Assembly (NCBI GenBank): GCA_021776685.1
Contig: JAJFFJ010000017.1
Coordinates: 1-64,000 of the forward strand
DNA: 64,000 nt
Reading direction: 5' to 3'
Source of the DNA: Alphaproteobacteria bacterium
GTDB taxonomy: Bacteria; Pseudomonadota; Alphaproteobacteria; Bin65
Positions 1 to 7,981 of this stretch are shown in pieces. Numbering within the stretch: position 1 is the stretch's first letter; each line of letters begins with the position of its first letter. The notes beneath the pieces are model-generated. The model did no database searches. It saw only the letters and a list, made by a program, of their open reading frames with translations, and was not told where the DNA came from. Made by a program: the position numbers and the translations under genes.

Positions 1-1
1 T

Positions 2-865
2 GCCGGCCTGGGCAAGGCCCAGGCGGGAGCGGCAGCTGCTGCCGAACGCTTTGGCGTCAAAACCATCACCGCGCCCGAGCTCGACGTATTTCTGAACGAT
101 GGATCGCGCAGCACCTATGTGCTCGACGTACGCACGGAAGCGGAGTTTCTGGCCGGTCACCGGCCCGGCAGCCGCCATGCGCCAGGGGGTCAGCTGGTGC
201 AGGCAACGGACGAATACATTGGCACCCGTAACGCCCGCGTGGTGCTGGTGGACGGGGAGCAGGTACGCGCGGTGATGACCGCATCCTGGCTGATCCAGCT
301 CGGTTGGCCGGAAGTCTATGTGCTTGAGGAGGGGCTCGCAGGTGACCTCGTCTCCGGCCCCCACGCCGCGGCCCGACCCGATCCACCAGAGGTGGCGGAG
401 ATCGACCCCAAGGCGCTCGCGGTCATCCACACGAGCGAAGAGGCTGTCGCGGTCATCGACCTTGCGGACAGTCTGGAATTTCGCGCCGGCCACGTGCCCA
501 AGGCCTGGTGGGCGGTGCGGTCGCGCCTGGCAGACGGCCTGAAGCAGGTGCCTGAGGCGGATACGGTGGTGGTGACGTCGCCGGACGGTGCGCTGGCGCG
601 CTACGCCGCGGCGGAGGTGGCAGCGCTCTGTCCCGATTCGATGGTCATGGCCCTGGAGGGCGGCACCACCGCTTATGCCCGGACTGGCCTGCCGCTGGAA
701 GAGGGGCTCGACCGCGCGACGACCGAGACCGATGACATTTGGTGGAAGCCCTACGACCGGGGCGATGACATCACCAAGGCCGCCGTCGCTTACCTGGACT
801 GGGAGGTGGCCCTTGTTGAGCAGATGGAGCGGGACGGCACGGTCAGCTTCCGCAAGTTCGACTGA
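2..865 (+). CDS. multi-domain rhodanese-related protein, 5' end outside window
   Basis: The frame is open to the left edge, so the N-terminus is missing; 287 codons are visible. Two rhodanese folds can be read. The first has LDVRTEAEF and a GHRPGSRHAPGG strand-loop, the second VIDLADSLEFRAGHVPKAWW. Rhodaneses normally carry a Cys that opens the active-site loop (CxxGxR). Here the equivalent loops read VDGEQVRA and TSPDGALAR, so neither visible domain has the catalytic Cys. The protein may bind rather than transfer sulfane sulfur, or activity may lie in domains upstream. The stop is 5 bp before the next start, suggesting one transcript with the two thioesterases. Confidence 0.8.
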   Translation, partial: AGLGKAQAGAAAAAERFGVKTITAPELDVFLNDGSRSTYVLDVRTEAEFLAGHRPGSRHAPGGQLVQATDEYIGTRNARVVLVDGEQVRAVMTASWLIQLGWPEVYVLEEGLAGDLVSGPHAAARPDPPEVAEIDPKALAVIHTSEEAVAVIDLADSLEFRAGHVPKAWWAVRSRLADGLKQVPEADTVVVTSPDGALARYAAAEVAALCPDSMVMALEGGTTAYARTGLPLEEGLDRATTETDDIWWKPYDRGDDITKAAVAYLDWEVALVEQMERDGTVSFRKFD

Positions 866-870
866 CGCTC

Positions 871-1323
871 ATGGACCGCGACGACTTCAAATTCTTCCAT
901 CCCTACCGCGTGCGCTATTCGGATATCGATTCGCAGCGGGTGGTGTATTTCGCGCAGTTCTTCGTCATCGCCAACGCGGCGATCCATGAATATTTCGAGT
1001 GGCTGGAATTCCCATACCTGGTCGGCGGATGGGAGAATGCGGACACCGATTTCCATTTCGCTCACACAGCGGCTGATTACCGGCGGCCCATCGCATATGA
1101 TGATCGTCTGCAGTTGGGCGTCCGCACTGCCCGCCTTGGCAGTTCCAGCATCACCCTGTCTGTTGGCTTTTTCCAGGAAGGGTCCGGGGCAGAAGACCAG
1201 GCCGCTGTGGAGATCACCATGGTGCTGGTCAACTTCAACCAGGCGACCCACAAGCCCCAGCCGCTGCCGGACGACTTCGCAGCATCAATCAAAAACAAGG
1301 AGGGCGTGACCCGTGCCCAATGA
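871..1323 (+). CDS. acyl-CoA thioesterase, 4-hydroxybenzoyl-CoA thioesterase type
   Basis: This 150-residue protein has the single hot-dog fold layout of the 4HBT family. RVRYSDIDSQRVVYFAQFF matches the family pattern in which an Asp near the N-terminus activates water for thioester hydrolysis, followed by the long helix (IHEYFEWLEF). It probably hydrolyses an acyl- or aroyl-CoA in the cytoplasm; the substrate cannot be told from sequence. The ATG lies 5 bp after the rhodanese stop with no clear ribosome site, so translation may be coupled. It overlaps the start of a related gene by 11 bp. Confidence 0.85.
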   Translation: MDRDDFKFFHPYRVRYSDIDSQRVVYFAQFFVIANAAIHEYFEWLEFPYLVGGWENADTDFHFAHTAADYRRPIAYDDRLQLGVRTARLGSSSITLSVGFFQEGSGAEDQAAVEITMVLVNFNQATHKPQPLPDDFAASIKNKEGVTRAQ

Positions 1324-1789
1324 CGCTGCGTCCAGTCCTCTGCCCACCAAGGCGGACTTCCCGTTTTCCTATCCCTTTCGTATCCGCTATTCGGAAATCG
1401 ACGGACAGGGGATCGTCTTCAACGGCCACTATCTGACCTACTTCGATGTGGCGATCACCGAGTATTTCCACTGGCTGCCTTACCCATACGGTCTGGGCGG
1501 TATCCCGGGCTCGGACGACGACTTTCATATCGTTAAAACGCTGGTCGAATATTACGCGCCGCTGCATTTCGAGGAGAATATCCGGGTCCATGTGCGGATA
1601 GGCCGCCTGGGCCGGACCAGCCTGTCTTTCAATTTGGCGATTTTCCCGGAGGACGCGGACGACCTGCGTGCCACCGGCGAGATCGTCTGGGTCAACACCA
1701 ATCAGACCACCCACAAATCGACGCCGCTGCCGGAGGACCTGGTGGAGGTCATCATGGCGCGCGAAGGCGGCCGCTTAGATGACCGGTAG
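1313..1789 (+). CDS. acyl-CoA thioesterase, second tandem copy
   Basis: This 158-residue hot-dog thioesterase is paralogous to the preceding gene: RIRYSEIDGQGIVFNGHYL and ITEYFHWLPYPYGLGG align with the same segments of its neighbour, with the catalytic-type Asp kept. The start is GTG with a strong AAGGAGGG ribosome site at 1297-1304, inside the upstream gene. Overlapping tandem copies suggest an old duplication and perhaps different chain-length or aromatic substrates. Substrate is unknown. Confidence 0.85.
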   Translation: MPNDAASSPLPTKADFPFSYPFRIRYSEIDGQGIVFNGHYLTYFDVAITEYFHWLPYPYGLGGIPGSDDDFHIVKTLVEYYAPLHFEENIRVHVRIGRLGRTSLSFNLAIFPEDADDLRATGEIVWVNTNQTTHKSTPLPEDLVEVIMAREGGRLDDR

Positions 1790-1845
1790 TCGCCCCCAAC
1801 ACTGAATTCTATCAGTCAGCGGCCCGTCAGTTTGGCGCGGGGGCC

Positions 1846-3210
1846 CTACTGCTTGCAGCGGTTCAGGGCGCCCAGCATGTTGCCGGTGAGCCGCGCCATG
1901 AAGGCCTGCACCTTCTTGTCATTGCCTTTGTGATAATTGCGGACAAAGGTCCGCATGTCCCCGCGGCCGCCAGCTTGATGGTAGGCGGCGAAGATCCGCA
2001 CATCATCCCGGGTCATGCGCGCGTACAGGTGATCCGCGCGGCACCGGCAAACTTTCCGGGAGGCAACCTGGGCGACACAATTCTTGAGGAAACTTGCTTT
2101 CTGCTGCCTGACCACCGGGTTGTTCGGGTCGGCAAGGCCGGCGCCGGAGTCTTCGCTGCCGCCGCCAGAGAGAATGATCGCCAACACGATAACGACAACG
2201 CCCATCAATACGGCCGCGGCCCCGCCCGCCATGGCGATCACGTTGGCCCGGCTGCTCTGTTGCACCGCGGGTGACGACGCATCTGCGCCGGTTTTCATTT
2301 TCGGCGGTGCGGCCTTTGTGGGCGCTAGCAGGCTGTACATTTCGCCGATGGTCTGCGGCCGCTGATCTTCCACAACTTTGAGGGCGCGGTCGGCGGCTTC
2401 GATCTGCCGGGCCGGGTATTTTTTCTTTGCGACCCCGGCGAGCGGCTTCAGGGGGTCGGTGGCGCTGCGCATCTCGGCGGCGACACGGCTGGGCGCGTCG
2501 GCTGGCTTCAGGCCGGTCATGCAGCGGTACATGGTGGCGCCAATGCCATAGATGTCGGTCCACGGCCCCTGCGGGCTGTCGCTCTCATACTGCTCGTAGG
2601 GGGCGTAGCCTTCGCTGATGATGGTGGTGAGTGACTTGCTGTGACCGGAGAGCGCCATACGCGCTGCGCCGAAGTCCAGCAGCACGGGCCGCCCATCCCG
2701 GCGGACGAAGATGTTGGCGGGTTTGATGTCCCGATGCAGATAGCCTGCCTTGTGCACCACCTTGAGCCCGTCCAGCAGGGGCAGGAAAAGGCCATCGATT
2801 TCTGACGGGTCGAGCACCTTGTCGGGCGCCAGGATGACGTCGAGGGCCTGACCCTCCTGATATTCCATCACCAGATAGCCGGTGCTGTTGGCTTCGAAAT
2901 ATTGCAGCACGGGCACGATGTTGGGATGGCGCACGTCAAGCAGAGTGCGCGCTTCGCTGCGGAAACGATCCAGGCCCCAGTGATAGTCGGGCTCGGCCGC
3001 AGACTCCGCAGGCAGCACGCTGGTGCCGTCGTTACTGCGCACGGCAATGAAGGCGGGGAGGTATTCCTTGATCGCGACCCGCCGGCCGGTGTGCTCCTCC
3101 ACCCCCTCATAGGTGACGCCAAATCCGCCCCGGCCAAGCGTCCCCTCGATCCGGTACGCATGGAGCTGGTGGCCCTCAGGCAGGGCGAGGCGGCTTTGTT
3201 GGCTGGACAT
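1846..3210 (-). CDS. membrane-anchored serine/threonine protein kinase
   Basis: Hanks-type kinase of 454 residues. The glycine loop GRGGFG is at residues 26-31, the ATP Lys in VAIKEY at 48, the catalytic HRDIKPAN loop at 159-166 and DFG at 179-181, so all core catalytic residues are present. A linker leads to one transmembrane helix (about 324-348) and a C-terminal domain of about 105 residues outside the membrane with Cys378, Cys388, Cys390 and a Cys near the end, possibly disulfide bonded. The ATG at 3210 is preferred over a TTG 39 nt upstream because the upstream residues are not kinase-like. Target proteins and signal are unknown. Confidence 0.88.
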   Translation of the reverse strand: MSSQQSRLALPEGHQLHAYRIEGTLGRGGFGVTYEGVEEHTGRRVAIKEYLPAFIAVRSNDGTSVLPAESAAEPDYHWGLDRFRSEARTLLDVRHPNIVPVLQYFEANSTGYLVMEYQEGQALDVILAPDKVLDPSEIDGLFLPLLDGLKVVHKAGYLHRDIKPANIFVRRDGRPVLLDFGAARMALSGHSKSLTTIISEGYAPYEQYESDSPQGPWTDIYGIGATMYRCMTGLKPADAPSRVAAEMRSATDPLKPLAGVAKKKYPARQIEAADRALKVVEDQRPQTIGEMYSLLAPTKAAPPKMKTGADASSPAVQQSSRANVIAMAGGAAAVLMGVVVIVLAIILSGGGSEDSGAGLADPNNPVVRQQKASFLKNCVAQVASRKVCRCRADHLYARMTRDDVRIFAAYHQAGGRGDMRTFVRNYHKGNDKKVQAFMARLTGNMLGALNRCKQ

Positions 3211-3452
3211 GCAAGACCAAGTGGCTTGTGGACGCGGGACCACCGTCAACAGCTAACCGTAGCCGCACGATGGCCCGCCGGCAACGCGGGATACGCGCCT
3301 CGCAGGCAGGGTGCCGGGTTGCCCAGTTTATGCCGACGCCTGCCTTCCGCGTCACCGATGGCCGCGGCGCCCTGTGATTTTTGTATCCTGGCTTGTATGG
3401 CGGCGGTGCGTTGCTATGTTCTTGGGCAGGGGGCGGCTGAGCAGGCGCCCGA

Positions 3453-4847
3453 TTGCTCACTCGCAGAACCTTTGCCGTGCTCGATCGTTTTTACGCCGAA
3501 AATGCTATCAGCGTCATTGGTAGCCTCCTGTTTCTCGTTGCAGCGTGGTTCATCGCGGCGTGGGTGGAACGTCTCGTTCGGCGTTCGCTGGAAAAACGGA
3601 AGCAGGTCGACGCTTCCTTCATTCCGTTTCTTGCGCGCACTGCACGTGTGGCCATTATCCTCGTCGCTCTCTTTGTGGCGATGGACGAGCTTGGTGTCGA
3701 GGTCGCGAGCATTATTGCTGCCTTCGGTGTCTTTGGGTTTGCTATCGGCCTGGCCTTACGAGGCACGCTCTCCAACATTTTCACCGGCATTGCGGTCTTC
3801 AGCCTGAAGCCCTACGAGGCCGGCGACGAAATCGTCGCCGATCGGGTTGGCGGAGTGGTCGAAAAGGTCGGACTGTTTCACACAGTTGTGGTGTCGGAAG
3901 GGAGTTACCTCTCCCTGCCCAATACGATGGTCTGGGCACGGAATTTGCGCAACCTGTCAAGGCCGCGGCCGTGGCAGGTGGACCTCGACGTCAGCATTGA
4001 GAAAGGCCCCTCTTTTGCTGAGGTCGAGCGCCTTGCGATTGCGTCGATGACGGCGTTTGCCAATGTCGTACCCGAGCCAGATCCGCGGGTTCGCGTGCTG
4101 GACGTGACCCAATCAACAATGGTGTTGCGCGCTTCGGCCTGGTGCGCCGCCGAATTCTCATGGGATGTGCGCGCTGGCCTGATCGGCAAGCTACGGGAAG
4201 ACCTGACGGCCGCGGGAGTGACCGTCAACTTGATCGAGGAGCCGGCCAAGCCTGCGGATAAATCTGGTCCCAAAAAGCCCGCTGCAAAGGCGCCGACGGC
4301 AGGTGCGAAGCGAAAAACGCGACCAGGAATCCCGCCTCCAGGTCACGCACATCGATCTTTCGCGATCGCCGCCGCAAGACGAGGTCCTGGGGACGACGGT
4401 CACGGCGCCGATAGCGGGCGCGGCCCTGAACCGGGGCAGGTCGGATGCCCGCCCCGGATTCAGGAATTCACTGCGCTATTCGACGAATTGGTTGGTGTAG
4501 AGGTCCTTGACGGGCGTCTTCTTCCGGATGATGCCCTGCTTCAGGTAGTGATTCTGCAGTTCTTCCAGCTGAATCGGGTCCATCGCGCCCAGCGTCGTCT
4601 GGCCGGCATAGGCGCGCTTCGTGAAGTTGCGGAAGATTGCCGTCATGAGCTTTTCCTTGCCCTTGTGCAAAGGCACGGCCTTCACATAGGCGGCGGCAGC
4701 TTGCGCCGGCTTACGCATCATCAGCTTCATGGCCTTGAGCGTGCCCTGAACCATGGCGCGCACCAGCTCGGGCCGCTTGGCGATGGTCTCGTCCGAGGCG
4801 AGGATTGCCTGGGCCATGGACGGGAAATAGCGCCGGGACGGCATTGA
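3453..4847 (+). CDS. small MscS-type mechanosensitive channel; 3' end anomalous
   Basis: Residues 1-270 match small MscS channels: N-terminal membrane helices, the pore-lining helix rich in Ala and Gly (AAFGVFGFAIGLALRGTLSNIFTGI), the beta domain (VGGVVEKVGLF, LPNTMVWARNLRNLSR) and the C-terminal alpha/beta domain. It would release solutes on osmotic downshock. After about residue 285 the frame becomes low-complexity, crosses a strong hairpin (4425-4464) and then runs antisense through about 370 bp of the next gene, which is not credible protein. Stops in the other two frames at 4414 and 4500 suggest an indel near 4280-4310. The TTG start is weak; GTG at 3477 is an alternative. Confidence 0.7.
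   Translation: MLTRRTFAVLDRFYAENAISVIGSLLFLVAAWFIAAWVERLVRRSLEKRKQVDASFIPFLARTARVAIILVALFVAMDELGVEVASIIAAFGVFGFAIGLALRGTLSNIFTGIAVFSLKPYEAGDEIVADRVGGVVEKVGLFHTVVVSEGSYLSLPNTMVWARNLRNLSRPRPWQVDLDVSIEKGPSFAEVERLAIASMTAFANVVPEPDPRVRVLDVTQSTMVLRASAWCAAEFSWDVRAGLIGKLREDLTAAGVTVNLIEEPAKPADKSGPKKPAAKAPTAGAKRKTRPGIPPPGHAHRSFAIAAARRGPGDDGHGADSGRGPEPGQVGCPPRIQEFTALFDELVGVEVLDGRLLPDDALLQVVILQFFQLNRVHRAQRRLAGIGALREVAEDCRHELFLALVQRHGLHIGGGSLRRLTHHQLHGLERALNHGAHQLGPLGDGLVRGEDCLGHGREIAPGRH
4425..4464. terminator. hairpin between convergent mscS-type and substrate-binding protein genes
   Basis: CCTGAA at 4425-4430 pairs with TTCAGG at 4459-4464, and CCGGGGC pairs with GCCCCGG inside it, with small bulges. 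It lies 11 bp past the stop of the minus-strand gene and between converging genes, as a two-way terminator would. No T-run follows on either strand, so Rho-independent function is uncertain. Confidence 0.55.
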
Positions 4848-5465
4848 AACGATTTTGCCCTTCAGCGCGCCTTTCACGTAAATTTCCCAATCCGGCACGC
4901 AGGCGCAGGCGTCGGCTTTGCCGGCGATAACCCAACCGGGTACGTTGCGTGGTCCCACCGCGATAATCTTGACGTCAGATTTCTTGAGGCCAACGCTGCG
5001 GAGTGAGCCAAGGAGCGCGTAATAGGTCGTGTCCTGGTAGGACATGACCGTGACGGTCTTGCCTTTCAGCATTCGGGGAGAGGTGATGCCGCGGTCGCCG
5101 CGGGCCACCATGACCATCAGCGCGCCGCCGCCGAGCAGGGCAACCGCTTTGACCGGGATGCCGTTGGCCCGGACCAGGATTGGCGTATCGCCAATGCCGC
5201 CGCCAACCGGCGCATTGCCTGCGCCCACCTGCTTGGCGACATCGACACCGCCTTTGCCGCGTATGAATTTCACGTCATAGCCGGCAGCCTTGTAGTAGCC
5301 GAGATACTTGGCCAGCATCCACGGTGCGAAGGCTGGCAGAATAGCCGGCGCCGGCATTAGATAGTTGACCTTTTCGAGCGCGCTTGCCTGGTGACCGACG
5401 GTGCCAATCGCCAGCACGGCCAGAACGCCCGCACCCAGTTTACGCATTTGATTGAATGGCTTCAT
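4476..5465 (-). CDS. ABC transporter substrate-binding protein, NMT1/TauA/SsuA type
   Basis: 329 residues beginning with a signal peptide (MRKLGAGVLAVLAIG ... ASA). The mature part has the type II periplasmic-binding pattern of the NMT1/nitrate-sulfonate-taurine group: NYLMPAPAILPAFAPWMLAKYLGYY, then GGVDVAKQVGAGNAPVGGG. The ATG at 5465 follows a good GGGAGAGG ribosome site; the frame extends 102 codons further upstream but overlaps the next gene. No permease or ATPase gene lies nearby, so partners must be encoded elsewhere. It is the last gene of a minus-strand run with the Fe-S protein 68 bp upstream. Ligand unknown. Confidence 0.85.
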   Translation of the reverse strand: MKPFNQMRKLGAGVLAVLAIGTVGHQASALEKVNYLMPAPAILPAFAPWMLAKYLGYYKAAGYDVKFIRGKGGVDVAKQVGAGNAPVGGGIGDTPILVRANGIPVKAVALLGGGALMVMVARGDRGITSPRMLKGKTVTVMSYQDTTYYALLGSLRSVGLKKSDVKIIAVGPRNVPGWVIAGKADACACVPDWEIYVKGALKGKIVSMPSRRYFPSMAQAILASDETIAKRPELVRAMVQGTLKAMKLMMRKPAQAAAAYVKAVPLHKGKEKLMTAIFRNFTKRAYAGQTTLGAMDPIQLEELQNHYLKQGIIRKKTPVKDLYTNQFVE

Positions 5466-5533
5466 GCCCCTCTCCCTTTTTGAGTGGTATCTCGCAGCTC
5501 TTACGGACTGCGAACGTTGTTCAAGCGCCGATG

Positions 5534-6523
5534 CTATACGGTTTGAGCTGTTTCTGCACCCGGTTCGGGTTTTCGTTTTGCCAATAGCTTGGCCGACAGC
5601 GTGGCGCCTTGCCCCGGCTCGCTCCACGGGCAGACTTCGATGCAGATACCGCAACCCCACGTCTTGGTGAAGTAGGGGGCGCATTTGTCGAAATCGACGA
5701 ACCATTTCGATGTGCCGCGCACCATCTGTTTCTGGTCGTGGATGGCGTCGGGGGGACAGTCGATGCGGCACCGCTGGCAGACCATGCAGAGATCGTCGAC
5801 GCCGAAATCCACTGACGCATTTGGCATCAACGGCAGATCGGTCAGAACGGTCGACAGCCGCAGATTGGAGCCATGCTCGAGACTGATCAGCGAACCGTGT
5901 TTGCCCAGTTGGCCTATCCCTGCGCTGATGGCCAATGGCAATTGCTGGATGTCATTGCAATTGAGGCCATAGGCCCGGGCCGGCCAGCCAAGCGTGCGGA
6001 TGTGTTCGGCGAGCCGCACCGCAGTCTTCGTCGACTGCACATAGGATCGCATCACCTCCCGGTTGGCCCGCCGCCAGGGCACGTCGAGCATCTTCTCCCG
6101 GTCCATGGGAAAGCCGAGACAGATGGCGTTTTTGTAGGAGATATCCCGTCCAGCCATGACGTGTTCGTCAATCACAGGGGTGACGCCCACCAGGTCTGCG
6201 CCGAAGGCTCGCGCCTTCTTCTTGATCGTCTCCGTTAGGGCCGCCGGATCGTCTGCAGATATCTTTTTAGCGGCGATCGGCCCGTTGGCGCGGCGCAGCA
6301 GCCATAGGTTCTTTACGCTGTACCACATGGCCCACCGGGTATTCAGCGTCACGAAAAGACGATCCAGCGCGCTCCAATCCAACACCTCGCTGCCGGTGCC
6401 ATGGAATATTGAGTCCGGCCGCCGCCGAACCGTCTCCCCCAGGCCGTTGATGAGGTTTCCGGACCGGGGCGGGTTGCGATAGGCGAAGGCATAGTCGGCC
6501 GGTGGTGGATTGAGCGGGCGCAT
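5534..6523 (-). CDS. reductive-dehalogenase-like 4Fe-4S protein
   Basis: 329 residues. Two C-terminal ferredoxin motifs are seen: CMVCQRCRIDCP and CGICIEVCPW preceded by an isolated Cys. The middle (GLNCNDIQQLPLAISAGIGQLGKHGSLIS) resembles the reductive dehalogenase / epoxyqueuosine reductase superfamily, whose members use a corrinoid plus Fe-S clusters. There is no Tat signal, so it is a cytoplasmic member rather than a respiratory dehalogenase. The ATG at 6523 overlaps the stop of the 69-codon gene upstream (TAATG), indicating translational coupling; an in-frame ATG at 6634 is less likely. Substrate unknown. Confidence 0.78.
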   Translation of the reverse strand: MRPLNPPPADYAFAYRNPPRSGNLINGLGETVRRRPDSIFHGTGSEVLDWSALDRLFVTLNTRWAMWYSVKNLWLLRRANGPIAAKKISADDPAALTETIKKKARAFGADLVGVTPVIDEHVMAGRDISYKNAICLGFPMDREKMLDVPWRRANREVMRSYVQSTKTAVRLAEHIRTLGWPARAYGLNCNDIQQLPLAISAGIGQLGKHGSLISLEHGSNLRLSTVLTDLPLMPNASVDFGVDDLCMVCQRCRIDCPPDAIHDQKQMVRGTSKWFVDFDKCAPYFTKTWGCGICIEVCPWSEPGQGATLSAKLLAKRKPEPGAETAQTV

Positions 6524-6732
6524 TATTTGTACTTCCCCCGCCCGGACAAGACGTCGATTTGGAGGGTTTCGCCCGTCGTGACTGCTCGGCGATAGGCTTT
6601 GCGGACTCGGCCGCCGCCGATTGTCCAGCGCCACATGATCAATGCGAGCAGGCGCAGGAGGCGCAGGTCACGCTTAAAGCGCGCCCACCGGCTCCTCTCC
6701 AACACATGAAAACTTTCGTCCATGGTGGCCAT
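6523..6732 (-). CDS. small basic protein, translationally coupled to Fe-S protein
   Basis: 69 residues, very basic, with one short hydrophobic stretch (LLRLLALIMWRW) flanked by Arg/Lys. I do not recognise the family. It is likely a real gene because the ATG has GAGG 5 bp upstream and its TAA shares a base with the ATG of the reductive-dehalogenase-like gene. It may be a peripheral membrane anchor or accessory subunit for that protein, as small membrane proteins pair with reductive dehalogenases, but this is inference. Confidence 0.6.
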   Translation of the reverse strand: MATMDESFHVLERSRWARFKRDLRLLRLLALIMWRWTIGGGRVRKAYRRAVTTGETLQIDVLSGRGKYK

Positions 6733-6785
6733 GTCGACCTCGATTTGTTTCCGGACACGCAGACCTATGCGGTCGGCTCCAGACG

Positions 6786-7883
6786 TTAACCAGCGAGCTT
6801 GTCTGCGCCCGTGGCGATGTCGGCGAGGAGTTCCCGGACACGCGCCGGTTCCTCCCGGCCATAGCCGCAGTAGTGCGCGACGCCAAAGTCTGGCAGATAC
6901 TTTCGCGCGGCCTCCGCGCGCCGGATCATTTCATCCACCCCATCCGCCAGCTCCAGCCCAAGAAAGACCTTGGCGTCGCCGACATCCAGATCCGCGAGCG
7001 GTTTGAAGAACGCGTCGTCCGCCTGGCGCATGGCCGGCAGGTGAAAGAAATCGACCCGCCTTGGCGTATTCGCAACCAGGTCATTGGACAGCCGCACGCA
7101 CATGCTGATGTCCTCAACCTCGGTCATGGGCCAGCCGCCCCAGGTGCCGTAGCAAAGATGATAGCCGATCAGCACGTCGCCCGGGATCGCTTCGGTCATC
7201 GGCGCCAGATAGTCCCGCGACGTGTACTTCTGGATCCGGTCCTCGACAGAGAGAGCGGCAATACCTGACTCACCGTCCAGATATTCCCGCCGGGCGCCCA
7301 TGATATCGAGCAGCTCAGAGCAGTAGTCCCATTGGATGACCAGGTCGTCGGCCGGTATGTGCTGCAGAATTTCCTGGATGCCGTGCTGAATGGCGCGTTC
7401 GTAGGCGCGCATGATCACTGGGTGGTCGGCAGCGTCAGGGAAGAAGCCGACGGTGCCATCGACCGTGCAGGGGAGCGAGACCTGAAAGCGGACGCCAGCG
7501 GCGATCTTCCCCGCGGCGCGCAGCTTTTTGAACGTGCCGTAGGATTTGATCGCTTCTGCCGCGTACGGCAGGTCAAGGGTGGTTTCGGTGACGCCGGGCT
7601 TGAGCCTGTAAGTGCCGCGCGTGGCCTTCATCAACTCCGGGTCATGGCTTGGCGGACTTTTCACGTCTTCCGGAGCGACAATGCGGATCGGGTCCAGGTC
7701 CGGATTTTTCGAATAGGTCAGCTCCGGCAAACACTGGATCCAGTTCCTGCGTGAGCCGATCTCGCCATCGGGCAGCGCATAGGCGCGCGCGCCAAGGGAG
7801 CTCGCGCAGGTCTCCAGCACCTCTTCCACGGACGCAAGAGGCACGCTGCCGACCAGGAGTACGTCTCCGGTGTGATCTGACAT
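6786..7883 (-). CDS. MetE / uroporphyrinogen-decarboxylase-like barrel protein
   Basis: 365 residues. The C-terminal half resembles the TIM barrel shared by cobalamin-independent methionine synthase and uroporphyrinogen decarboxylase: HLCYGTWGGWP, VDFFHLPAMR, FLGLELADGVDEMIRR and AHYCGYGR recall the metal-binding HxC...E...C layout of MetE. It is too short to be a full MetE, which has two barrels, so it is a one-barrel relative, perhaps a methyl transferase or corrinoid-linked enzyme. It heads the minus-strand run 53 bp upstream of the small basic protein and may work with the Fe-S protein. Exact reaction unknown. Confidence 0.65.
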   Translation of the reverse strand: MSDHTGDVLLVGSVPLASVEEVLETCASSLGARAYALPDGEIGSRRNWIQCLPELTYSKNPDLDPIRIVAPEDVKSPPSHDPELMKATRGTYRLKPGVTETTLDLPYAAEAIKSYGTFKKLRAAGKIAAGVRFQVSLPCTVDGTVGFFPDAADHPVIMRAYERAIQHGIQEILQHIPADDLVIQWDYCSELLDIMGARREYLDGESGIAALSVEDRIQKYTSRDYLAPMTEAIPGDVLIGYHLCYGTWGGWPMTEVEDISMCVRLSNDLVANTPRRVDFFHLPAMRQADDAFFKPLADLDVGDAKVFLGLELADGVDEMIRRAEAARKYLPDFGVAHYCGYGREEPARVRELLADIATGADKLAG

Positions 7884-7981
7884 GGTCCGTCTCCCCAGGG
7901 TGTATTGCGGTAGTCCTAGGATGGATCAGGGCAGGCTGGCTGACAATGGAGAATGCCCGTGCTGGCGCACCGGACGCTATG

